Below the pieces are notes generated by a model. It worked only from the letters and a program-made list of their open reading frames with translations, searched no databases and was not told the DNA's origin. A program made the translations under genes and the position numbers. A DNA stretch of 10,400 bases, from NCBI GenBank assembly GCA_001784535.1, contig MFRJ01000094.1, positions 1 through 10,400 of the forward strand, given 5' to 3'. Numbering within the stretch: the first letter of the stretch is position 1; each line of letters opens with the position of its first letter. This document shows positions 1 to 6,616 of this stretch, piece by piece. The DNA comes from Candidatus Melainabacteria bacterium GWA2_34_9 (lineage in GTDB: Bacteria; Cyanobacteriota; Vampirovibrionia; Gastranaerophilales; UBA9971).

Positions 1-566
1 TAATTGACCAACATATAGCCCATGAAAGACACCTTTATGAACAGCTTAAGGAAAATAAAACCCAAACTTCCCAGCTTTTATTAACTTCAGAACTTATTAA
101 ACCTGAAACAGAGCAAGTTTTAATGCTTCAGGAAAATCATGGACTTCTTGCAAAATACGGATTTGAGCTTGAGTTTGTTCCTCTTGAATCGGTTGCAAAA
201 ACTTTAAGCGACAACGCAATTGCTCTTCAAGCCCCTATTGATACAAAAACAGACGTAAATGTTAACTTTGGCGTGAAATTAAAACGAATTCCGCAAATGT
301 TGGCAAACAAAAATCCTGAAAAAATCATTTTCGATCTTATAGAAGCTATTCAAACAACGCCTGAAAATATGGAAAATGAAATACTGGAAAGAATTGCATG
401 CCAAGCCGCGGTAAAAGCAGGAGAAAAACTATCTTTATGGCAGATGGAAGAACTTATCACAAACTGGATAGGCACAAAATTCAATAAAACATGCCCGCAT
501 GGCAGAAAAATCAGCCATACAATCCCAACCAAAGAAATAGCAAAATTCTTTGGGAGAATGGGATAA
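1..566 (+). CDS. mutL: DNA mismatch repair protein MutL, C-terminal part (5' end outside window)
   Basis: MutL couples mismatch recognition by MutS to strand incision and removal. Only the last 187 residues are here, read from base 3, with no start codon in the window. The fragment opens with DQHIAHERHLYE (residues 2-13), which fits the MutL endonuclease metal motif DQHA(X)2E(X)4E with Ile replacing Ala. Further on are ACQAAVKAG (about 132-140, the place of the ACR motif, here ACQ), CPHGR (164-168, the CPHGRP motif) and a terminal FGR (the FXR motif). This is therefore the dimerisation and endonuclease domain of a nicking-type MutL, as in bacteria that lack MutH. An internal ATG at 123 is not the real start, because the conserved motif lies upstream of it in the same frame. 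rmuC follows after four bases, so the two are probably co-transcribed. Identification is firm. Confidence 0.93.
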   Translation, partial: IDQHIAHERHLYEQLKENKTQTSQLLLTSELIKPETEQVLMLQENHGLLAKYGFELEFVPLESVAKTLSDNAIALQAPIDTKTDVNVNFGVKLKRIPQMLANKNPEKIIFDLIEAIQTTPENMENEILERIACQAAVKAGEKLSLWQMEELITNWIGTKFNKTCPHGRKISHTIPTKEIAKFFGRMG

Positions 567-570
567 ATAT

Positions 571-1755
571 ATGGAATATTTTATCAGCTTTATAATTGGA
601 CTTTTTTCAGGAATTTTAATCGTTTTACTCCTCGGAATGAAACGATTTATCAACATAAACAATGAAATAGCTTGTCTTAAAGCTGAAAAACAAACCCTTG
701 AAAATTCGCTAAACAAAGAAACCGAACTTCAGGAAAAATTTTGTAAGGAATTTGAGGATATTGCAGCCAAAATCCTTAAACAAAACTCCTGCGACTTTTC
801 TAAAACTAATCAGGAAGAAATTTTTAACCTCTTAAAACCTTTCAGGGAAAAGCTTATCGAATTTGAAACAAAAATCGAACAAGCAAAGATTGAAGAAACA
901 AAAGGGATGACTTCCCTTGAAACACATATAAAACTTCTTGCTGAAAACAACCAGAAGATTTGTCAGGAGGCAAATAACCTTACTAATGCGCTGAAAGGTC
1001 AAGTAAAAACGCAGGGAAACTGGGGCGAATTTATTTTAAACAGACTTCAGGAGATTTCCGGTTTGTTAGAAAATCATCATTACTCTTTGCAGGAAACTTT
1101 CAAAGATTCTGATAATAAAATTTTGCGTCCTGACGTAATAATTCATCTCCCTGAAAACAGACATTTAATTATAGATTCAAAAGTTTCTCTTTTGTCCTAC
1201 GAAAGATTTTATAATTCGGAAGAAAAAGACCAAAATCACCTAAAAGATTTTACAAATTCAACAAAAGAGCATATTAAAAACCTTAAAAGCAAATTTTATC
1301 AAGAAATAAAGGATATTAACACTCCTGATTTCGTTCTTATGTTCATTCCAACTGAAGGTGCGTTTAATCTGATTTTTCAACAGGACAGTGAGATTATCGA
1401 ATTTGCATGGCGCAATAAAATTCTTCTTGTAGGTCCTTCGACTTTGCTTACAACCCTTAAAACAATAGAACTTTTCTGGAAGCATGAAAAACAAACCCGA
1501 AATGTAATTGAAATCGCAGAAGAAAGTGGAAAACTTTACGATAAATTTGTCGGACTGCTCAATGACCTTGAAAATATTAAAACTTACTTCGATAAAACGT
1601 CTGAATGCTTTGAAACAGCAAAAAGAAAACTCGACGGACGAGGAAATCTTATTAATCAGGTAGAAAAATTAAGGCTTCTAGGCGCTAAAACATCAAAAAC
1701 AATTCCTGAAAAATATTATAAAGAAGATGAAACACCTGAAGAAATCTTATTATAA
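571..1755 (+). CDS. rmuC: RmuC family DNA recombination protein
   Basis: RmuC proteins are membrane-anchored, have a restriction-endonuclease-like fold and limit recombination at inverted repeats; the biochemical activity is poorly defined. The 394-residue product has an N-terminal membrane helix (about 3-22), a coiled-coil stretch (about 27-65 and 95-145) and the RmuC core. Core landmarks are GNWGE (149-153), LRPDVIIHLP (185-194), IDSKVSLLSYE (201-211), FIPTEGAFNLI (258-268) and KILLVGPSTLLTTLKTI (283-299). RPD and DSK are probably the nuclease-like acidic/lysine positions. ATG 571 is chosen because it places the membrane helix at the very N-terminus and sits four bases after the mutL stop. 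A TTG at 550 would add seven residues and overlap mutL by 17 bases, and it has no clear ribosome site. Ribosome-binding support for 571 is modest (GGGA at 560-563). The gene probably shares the mutL transcript. Confidence 0.93.
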   Translation: MEYFISFIIGLFSGILIVLLLGMKRFININNEIACLKAEKQTLENSLNKETELQEKFCKEFEDIAAKILKQNSCDFSKTNQEEIFNLLKPFREKLIEFETKIEQAKIEETKGMTSLETHIKLLAENNQKICQEANNLTNALKGQVKTQGNWGEFILNRLQEISGLLENHHYSLQETFKDSDNKILRPDVIIHLPENRHLIIDSKVSLLSYERFYNSEEKDQNHLKDFTNSTKEHIKNLKSKFYQEIKDINTPDFVLMFIPTEGAFNLIFQQDSEIIEFAWRNKILLVGPSTLLTTLKTIELFWKHEKQTRNVIEIAEESGKLYDKFVGLLNDLENIKTYFDKTSECFETAKRKLDGRGNLINQVEKLRLLGAKTSKTIPEKYYKEDETPEEILL

Positions 1756-1786
1756 AATATGTAAAATTTTGTGTACGAGAAGTGTT

Positions 1787-1816
1787 TTAACTATCAATTT
1801 TATTTTTTACGATACT
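1787..1816 (+). promoter_or_regulatory. Possible promoter for the 1857 gene
   Basis: TTAACT (1787-1792) and GATACT (1811-1816) lie 18 bases apart. Transcription would begin near 1823 and leave a leader of about 34 bases before ATG 1857. Both boxes are imperfect in AT-rich DNA, so this is only a candidate. No terminator is visible between rmuC and this gene, so read-through is also possible. Confidence 0.3.
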
Positions 1817-1856
1817 TATATAAGTGTTACTTAATTTAGAATGCGGGTATGAAAAA

Positions 1857-2456
1857 ATGGATTCTATTAGCAATAACAAACCTTTTATATATGAACAAAA
1901 GCAAAAAAAAGATCCTACACGAATTTTGACTGCAATTGCAGGAACAGGTATACCCGTAATACACAGTTTAGCCAATGGAATGACTGCCAACGGGAATGCT
2001 GCCGTAAAAACAACCGTAGCTTTGGGCACAGCAAAAGGATGGGGACTCTTTATAGCTGGCTCTATGCTGTTTAACAAAGTTGCAACTTCTATTATAAATA
2101 ATGTAAAGCCTCTTAAAGATTTCTCGGAAAATCATCCCGGATTAACTTCAATAGGAATTATAATAGGTGGTATTAAAGCAGGAAGCGCAACGGTTCACTA
2201 CGGAAATAAAGCGATAACAAATCTTCTTGGAAATAAACCATTTGAAGAAAAAGTAAATGAAATACTTCAAAAATCTTCAATTCTTAAAAATAAAACTATA
2301 GGAAATATTTCTATCGGTCTTGGCAATTTTGCAAAAAGCAGTACAGGCAAATTTTTAGGAAAGACTGCGCTAATCGGTGCAGGACTTTTATTTTTTAAAA
2401 GCATTTTTGATCTGGGAAAAATAGAACATAAAATTGCTAAAGCCAAAGAAAGCTAA
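1857..2456 (+). CDS. Hypothetical glycine-rich membrane protein
   Basis: I do not recognise this 199-residue protein. It starts with a charged, probably cytoplasmic segment rich in Lys and Gln (8-22). Hydrophobic, glycine-rich stretches follow at about 23-39, 61-80, 95-115 and 169-186, separated by short polar loops, and the tail is basic (188-199). Small residues recur (GTG, GIIIGG, GAGLL), as in packed helices or membrane-associated proteins. The frame is open back to a GTG at 1824, but ATG 1857 is preferred because a possible promoter places the transcription start near 1823. Neither start has a strong ribosome site. The gene follows rmuC in the same direction and converges with the next gene, the stops lying 10 bases apart with no obvious terminator between. 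It could be a lineage-specific membrane protein; no function is assigned. Confidence 0.72.
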   Translation: MDSISNNKPFIYEQKQKKDPTRILTAIAGTGIPVIHSLANGMTANGNAAVKTTVALGTAKGWGLFIAGSMLFNKVATSIINNVKPLKDFSENHPGLTSIGIIIGGIKAGSATVHYGNKAITNLLGNKPFEEKVNEILQKSSILKNKTIGNISIGLGNFAKSSTGKFLGKTALIGAGLLFFKSIFDLGKIEHKIAKAKES

Positions 2457-2466
2457 AAAATCAATA

Positions 2467-3096
2467 TTAATTTGCATTTTGTATAATTTCAAGAACAGCA
2501 TCAAGCGAATTTGTAGACATGTCTACTTTTTGACGCAGATATGATTCATCTTCAAGCTTGTTTAAAAGAGAACCTCTTAAGTTTTTTTTGTATTTATCTG
2601 CTTCTCTTTGATAATTTGCTGCTTCTGTTAAATATTTATCAAGGATTACTAGCTGTTTAAACGATTCGTAGTTTTTTTCCTGTTTATTGCCGTATTTATC
2701 TTTCAAATCAGCAACATATAAATTAAAAACATTTACTTTTGCGGAAAACTGCTGAACTTTATCAGAATTATCGGATTTAATAACCTGTTTCAAGGTTACA
2801 AGAATAGGTTCAACTTGTTTTATGTCCTGCAAATACCCGCTGTATCTGTCGATGTTATAACCCGAATAAATTCTTGGAAAAAATGTCTTAGCTGCAGGGA
2901 ATTCAAACTCATTATTACTTTTTGAAGGAGTTGTCTGTTTTACCTGAACTTCTTTTTGTTCATCTGGTCTGGTTTCTTTTCCCAATTCCGGCAAATCACC
3001 GGCATAACCATAGCCGCTCAACAAAAATACTGTTGTTAAAATTGCAAACAACTGAAAAATTAAAAATATTTCACCTTTGATTTTACGCAAATTCAT
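2467..3096 (-). CDS. Hypothetical exported helical protein with signal peptide
   Basis: Unrecognised 209-residue protein. Residues 1-8 are basic (MNLRKIKG), 9-27 hydrophobic, and GYGYA/GDL (28-35) looks like a signal peptidase I site cutting after Ala32. There is no lipobox cysteine, so it is probably periplasmic or surface-exposed. A Lys/Glu/Pro/Thr-rich linker (35-65) follows, then a mostly helical, charged domain (about 85-205) with aromatic residues clustered around FFPRIYSGYNIDRYSGY (72-88). ATG 3096 is preferred. A TTG at 3108 in the same frame would add four residues, and neither start has a strong ribosome site. The gene is convergent with the 1857 gene and divergent from the 3283 gene. 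With no recognisable domain, only the export prediction is supported. Confidence 0.75.
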   Translation of the reverse strand: MNLRKIKGEIFLIFQLFAILTTVFLLSGYGYAGDLPELGKETRPDEQKEVQVKQTTPSKSNNEFEFPAAKTFFPRIYSGYNIDRYSGYLQDIKQVEPILVTLKQVIKSDNSDKVQQFSAKVNVFNLYVADLKDKYGNKQEKNYESFKQLVILDKYLTEAANYQREADKYKKNLRGSLLNKLEDESYLRQKVDMSTNSLDAVLEIIQNAN

Positions 3097-3123
3097 CTCT
3101 GTTCTCAAACTTATCCATAATTT

Positions 3124-3151
3124 ATTTTACTAATTTTTTTAGAAACAACAA
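3124..3151 (-). promoter_or_regulatory. Possible promoter for the leftward exported protein
   Basis: On the minus strand TTGTTG (3151-3146) and TAAAAT (3129-3124) are separated by 16 bases, and the predicted start lies about 20 bases before ATG 3096. The match is partial and the surroundings are AT-rich. Confidence 0.3.
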
Positions 3152-3209
3152 CAAACATTTATAGGAATTTTAATTTAATTATTAAAGTTTGTAACGAAAA
3201 ACAACAAAA

Positions 3210-3235
3210 TTGATTTTACGACTGTCGTATATACT
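3210..3235 (+). promoter_or_regulatory. Promoter-proximal palindrome upstream of the repeat protein
   Basis: A perfect inverted repeat, TACGAC-T-GTCGTA, occupies 3217-3229 and abuts TATACT (3230-3235), a good -10 box. TTGATT at 3210-3215 resembles a -35 box, but the gap is only 14 bases. Such short-spaced promoters with a palindrome in the spacer are typical of activator-bent (MerR-type) or repressor-blocked promoters; that link is inference. The leader from a start near 3242 to ATG 3283 would be about 40 bases and contains the ribosome site GAGGT (3272-3276). Confidence 0.4.
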
Positions 3236-3282
3236 TTATATATATAGGTGTATTAATAAGGTGTATTTATAGAGGTAGTAAG

Positions 3283-4908
3283 ATGAGCTGTTCAATTAAT
3301 GGTGGCAATAATTGGTATGCTAATTTAAAACAACAAAATGAAAATATTGTTGCAAAAAATGCAAATAAAAACACGAATCCTTCTTCTGTATGGAATACAG
3401 AGAATGATCCATACAAACATTCAGCTTCTGATTGGTATAAAGAATTTAATAAATCTAACGAAAAAAAGATTGCCGGTCTAAACGGAACGCCAATAATAAC
3501 TTTAGATGCCAATGGAAACAAAATAGAAACTTTCTATGATGCTAACGGACAAACAACTCAAGCTAATTATTATGATAAAAATGGCAAAGTAAATCATTAC
3601 GATACATTTAATGCTGATGGTTCTATAAAAAATAAAACAGATAGAGCCAATAATGCTGATGGCAGCTACAAAGATACTATTTCTGATGCTAACGGCAGAA
3701 AAAACCAAGATAAATCTTATGATTCAGCTGGCAGATTAAGGAATTCCACAGTTTATAATGCTGATAATTCTAAAATTGAAACAGCATATGATGCAAATGG
3801 CAGAAAAACTCAAGATAAATCTTATGATACAGCAGGAAAATTAAATAAATCCACTGATTATAATGCTGATAATTCCAGACTTGAAACAACTTATGACGCA
3901 AATGGTAAAAAAAGCACAGGAAAAGAATACAATAACGCAGGTCAACTCACAAGCAATTATGTTTTCAGACAAGGCGACAAAGGCTATGGAGCTATTGACT
4001 GGAATAATGACAGCAAAATGGATGGTTATGTTGCAAACCACGGAAACTTTGATAATTTCTTTACAAAATTCGGCAAATACTGGCAATTACCTGACCTCGA
4101 AAACATCGTTAACAATTCAGATAATTCAGTTACTGACACAGACAAAAGAAACAGTTTTGTATCTGATGGAATAGTAACTGCTCATAAAATTTCCAATACT
4201 AAAATCGGATTTAATGTTACAGCTAATGATATGTCCAGAGTACCGGGATTTAATTACGATTATGCTGTCTGGGATAAAGAAAAAAATTCTTATACAGTCG
4301 GTACAGACAAAAATAAAGACGGTAACCTTATCGGTGATGAAATACGAGCTGTAGTTGAAAACGTCGGAAACAAAACATGTTCTCCTTTAACCTTTGATTT
4401 AAATGGAGATGGAGTAAAAACATCTGATAAATTAACTCAATACGATATCAACGGCGACGGCAAACAAGAAACCATCAATGACGTGGCTGACGGTACACTT
4501 TCTATCAGAGGTGGAAATTCCGGTAAAGATTTATTCGGAGACAATACCGATCTTAATAATGACGGACTAGCTGACGGCTTCGGAAACGGTTTTGATGCAT
4601 TAAAAGCATTAGCTGCAAAAGAAGGCTTAATTAACAACATAGACGATATGATACTTGACTCTAAAGATATTAAAATTCTTGAAGACAAATATCAATTCGG
4701 AATGAAAACAGGCGGTTACAATAGCAGTGCAAAATCTTTAGCATCACTTGGAATTACCGAAATATATCTTGGTAAAACAGATGCAGTAGAAACAATAAAC
4801 AACTTTGACGGTCAAAACAATACATTAATGACTCAAGAAGGCTCAGCATTTGCAATTAACGGAGTAAAAAGAAATTACGCTGATGTTTGGCACTCAATAG
4901 CAGCTTAA
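3283..4908 (+). CDS. YD/RHS-like repeat protein with EF-hand-like calcium-binding loops
   Basis: A 541-residue acidic, Asn/Asp/Gly-rich protein. Residues 1-70 are polar with no signal peptide. Residues 75-225 carry YD-type repeats (YDANGxxxQ, YDxxGxL, YNADNS), partly as an exact 35-residue tandem unit, related in style to RHS/YD cell-surface proteins. Residues 225-270 include DWNNDSKMDG, an FG-GAP-like calcium motif. The C-terminal half has loops that fit DxNxDG: 342-353 (DKNKDG, ending DE), 372-382 (DLNGDG), 388-396 (DINGDG) and 423-432 (DLNNDG). The sequence from SPLTFDLNGDG through LFGDNTD and NGFDALKAL to ITEIYL (367-496) resembles a domain found near the C-termini of RTX/hemolysin-type calcium-binding exoproteins. 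With no Sec signal, export by a type I-like system is plausible but unshown. The start has a good ribosome site (GAGGT at 3272-3276). The exact function, such as adhesin, surface structure or toxin-like role, is unknown. Confidence 0.85.
   Translation: MSCSINGGNNWYANLKQQNENIVAKNANKNTNPSSVWNTENDPYKHSASDWYKEFNKSNEKKIAGLNGTPIITLDANGNKIETFYDANGQTTQANYYDKNGKVNHYDTFNADGSIKNKTDRANNADGSYKDTISDANGRKNQDKSYDSAGRLRNSTVYNADNSKIETAYDANGRKTQDKSYDTAGKLNKSTDYNADNSRLETTYDANGKKSTGKEYNNAGQLTSNYVFRQGDKGYGAIDWNNDSKMDGYVANHGNFDNFFTKFGKYWQLPDLENIVNNSDNSVTDTDKRNSFVSDGIVTAHKISNTKIGFNVTANDMSRVPGFNYDYAVWDKEKNSYTVGTDKNKDGNLIGDEIRAVVENVGNKTCSPLTFDLNGDGVKTSDKLTQYDINGDGKQETINDVADGTLSIRGGNSGKDLFGDNTDLNNDGLADGFGNGFDALKALAAKEGLINNIDDMILDSKDIKILEDKYQFGMKTGGYNSSAKSLASLGITEIYLGKTDAVETINNFDGQNNTLMTQEGSAFAINGVKRNYADVWHSIAA
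3685..3948 (+). repeat. Tandem 105-base coding repeat (YD-type, 2.5 copies)
   Basis: Units begin at about 3685, 3790 and 3895 (third partial), an exact period of 105 bases or 35 codons. The 16-base block AAGATAAATCTTATGA recurs at 3707 and 3812, and TATAATGCTGATAATTC at 3754 and 3859. DNA-level identity in these blocks suggests recent in-frame duplication, so copy number may vary between strains. Each unit reads DANGRKxQDKSYDxAGxL, then YNADNSxxET, and returns to YDANG. Confidence 0.85.
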
Positions 4909-4922
4909 TTTTCTAAAAATAT

Positions 4923-4960
4923 AAAAATGCCCCCTGACTTAAACAGCAGAGGGCATTTTT
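4923..4960. terminator. Bidirectional intrinsic terminator
   Basis: AAAAATGCCC (4923-4932) pairs with GGGCATTTTT (4951-4960), and after one C-A mismatch CTG pairs with CAG (4934-4936 with 4947-4949), leaving a 10-base loop. The arms supply a T-run on both strands. It lies between the convergent 3283 gene and glnB, 14 bases after one stop and 12 bases from the other, and probably ends both transcripts. Confidence 0.9.
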
Positions 4961-4972
4961 GTTATAAATAAA

Positions 4973-5311
4973 TTATATGGCGCCTTCGCCACGTTCTCCT
5001 GTTCTTATTCTTATTGTTTCTTCAATTGGGGAAATAAAGATTTTGCCGTCGCCGATTTCGCCTGTTTGAGCTTTTTCCTGAATAATTTGAACAACCTGTT
5101 CAACAATATCGTCATTCACAACTATTTCAAGTTTAACTTTAGGAATAAACTGAATATGATATTCAGCTCCTCTATATACTTCAACGATACCTTTTTGGCG
5201 ACCAAAACCTTTGACTTCTGTAACTGTCATACCCTGAACACCTATGTCATTCAAAGCATTTTTAACTTCATCAAGCTTAAAAGGTTTTATTATTGCATCT
5301 ATTTTTTTCAT
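4973..5311 (-). CDS. glnB: Nitrogen regulatory protein PII
   Basis: PII is a trimeric cytosolic sensor of ATP/ADP and 2-oxoglutarate that controls ammonium uptake and nitrogen assimilation by protein contact. At 112 residues it is the usual length. Present are the start MKKIDAIIKPFKLDEVK, Q39 and K40 in GFGRQKG (35-41), the T-loop YRGAEY (46-51), K58, the stretch AQTGEIGDGKIF with K90 (81-92) and RIRTGERG with R101 and R103 (101-108). Tyr51, the uridylylation site of proteobacterial GlnB, is kept. Position 49, the Ser phosphorylated in photosynthetic cyanobacteria, is Ala. The ribosome site GGAGG (5320-5316) sits four bases before ATG. It follows amt after 33 bases, the classic amt-glnK partnership, so this copy probably gates Amt. 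GlnK would be an equally valid name, because sequence alone does not separate the paralogs. Confidence 0.96.
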   Translation of the reverse strand: MKKIDAIIKPFKLDEVKNALNDIGVQGMTVTEVKGFGRQKGIVEVYRGAEYHIQFIPKVKLEIVVNDDIVEQVVQIIQEKAQTGEIGDGKIFISPIEETIRIRTGERGEGAI

Positions 5312-5344
5312 ATTGCCTCCAGATTATAAATTTTTAATATTATA

Positions 5345-6559
5345 CTACAGAGAATAAGCTCTTTCACCGTGTTCACTCAGGTCAAGACCAATATTTTCTT
5401 CTTCTTCGGTAACTCTGAGTCCCATAGTTGCATCAAGCACTTTAAGAATTATTATTGTAACAACAAATGAAAACGCCCATGCTGTTATCACGCTGATTAA
5501 CTGTGGACTTAAAAGACTTGCACTTCCATAAAACAAACCTGTTTTTCCATTAATTGCTGCACAGGCAAATAATCCTGTTGCTATAGCACCCCAGGTTCCG
5601 CCAACACCATGCACACCGACGGCATCAAGTGAATCATCATAACCTAATACAGATTTAAGGTTTACAGCAACATAGCATACAACACCTGCAATTAAGCCTA
5701 TAATGAGTGCTCCAAATGGAGTAACAAACCCTGCGGCAGGAGTAATTGCAACAAGACCGGCAACAGCTCCTGATGCTGCGCCAAGAGCTGTAGGTTTATG
5801 CTGATGAATCCATTCAGCAAACATCCAGGTTAAAATAGCCGCAGCAGTGGCAATATGAGTTGTGACAAAAGCAGTAGCCGCTAAACCGTTAGCAACGAGA
5901 GCACTTCCCGCATTAAATCCATACCATCCAAACCATAATAAAGCTGCACCAAGCAAAGTCAAGACAAGATTATGAGGCGGGATTGCTTTTACTCCATAAT
6001 CTTTTCTTTTTCCGACAATAATTGCTGCTGCTAAAGCAGAAGCCCCTGATGAAATATGAACAACAAGACCGCCTGCAAAGTCAAGAGCGCCAAGCTTAGC
6101 TCCTATCCAGCCTCCACCCCAAACCCAGTGAGCAAGGGGACAATAAACAATTGTTACCCAGAGTACCAAAAATACCAGATAAGTCCTAAATCTGAATCTT
6201 TCTGCGAACGCGCCTGTTATAAGAGCAGGTGTAATAATGGCAAACATTAACTGAAACGCCATAAATAAAATATGAGGAATTGTCGCAGCAAACGGACCTG
6301 GATCCATTCCCACACCTTTTAGTCCTATATAATCAAGTCCGCCAATTAACGACCATTTGTCAGGTCCAAATGCAAGGCTATAACCGTACAAAACCCATAT
6401 TACTGTAACTACAGCAAGAGAAACGAAACTCTGCATTACTGTACCAAGAATGTTTTTAGACCTGACCATACCTCCGTAAAACAATGCCAGTCCTGGTGTC
6501 ATAAGCATAACAAGAGCCGTGGAAATTAAAATCCAAGCTGTGTCACCTTTGTCAATCAT
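5345..6559 (-). CDS. amt: Ammonium transporter, Amt family
   Basis: Amt/AmtB trimers pass ammonium across the inner membrane and are closed by PII binding. This 404-residue protein has the family's eleven-helix hydrophobic pattern. Seen are TPGLALFYGGMVRSKN (21-36), AERFRFRTYLVF (119-130), Asp160, the twin pore histidines H168 (GLVVHISSG) and H317 (GVHGVGGTWGA), GFNAGSALVAN (214-224) with the gate Phe F215, and F102/F106 for the other gate residue. The C-terminal tail (380-404) is acidic and short, ending RAYSL. It begins directly in helix 1 with no separate cleaved signal sequence, unlike E. coli AmtB. AAAGGG (6574-6569 on the minus strand) precedes ATG by nine bases. It lies 36 bases after the porin gene and 33 bases before glnB, so the three may share a transcript; a possible own promoter is listed separately. 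Confidence 0.96.
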   Translation of the reverse strand: MIDKGDTAWILISTALVMLMTPGLALFYGGMVRSKNILGTVMQSFVSLAVVTVIWVLYGYSLAFGPDKWSLIGGLDYIGLKGVGMDPGPFAATIPHILFMAFQLMFAIITPALITGAFAERFRFRTYLVFLVLWVTIVYCPLAHWVWGGGWIGAKLGALDFAGGLVVHISSGASALAAAIIVGKRKDYGVKAIPPHNLVLTLLGAALLWFGWYGFNAGSALVANGLAATAFVTTHIATAAAILTWMFAEWIHQHKPTALGAASGAVAGLVAITPAAGFVTPFGALIIGLIAGVVCYVAVNLKSVLGYDDSLDAVGVHGVGGTWGAIATGLFACAAINGKTGLFYGSASLLSPQLISVITAWAFSFVVTIIILKVLDATMGLRVTEEEENIGLDLSEHGERAYSL

Positions 6560-6587
6560 TTTTTTACCCTTTCTAAATTCTTATATA

Positions 6588-6616
6588 ATACTAAATTAGA
6601 ATAATACTTGTGTTAA
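6588..6616 (-). promoter_or_regulatory. Possible internal promoter for amt
   Basis: On the minus strand TTAACA (6616-6611) and TAGTAT (6593-6588) lie 17 bases apart, overlapping the end of the porin gene. The predicted start near 6581 leaves a 22-base leader before amt. The -35 hexamer matches that of the porin promoter exactly, while the -10 fits only 4 of 6. Confidence 0.35.

Noticed and set aside
550..550. TTG 550 as the rmuC start
   Set aside because: Overlaps mutL by 17 bases and lacks a clear ribosome site; ATG 571 begins directly at the membrane anchor.
3685..3948. CRISPR array
   Set aside because: The 105-base periodicity is in frame and encodes a protein repeat; there are no unique spacers between conserved short repeats.
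3863..4174. 103-codon plus-strand ORF inside the repeat protein
   Set aside because: It is an out-of-frame shadow of the repetitive Asn/Asp-rich coding region; the main frame has clear motifs throughout.
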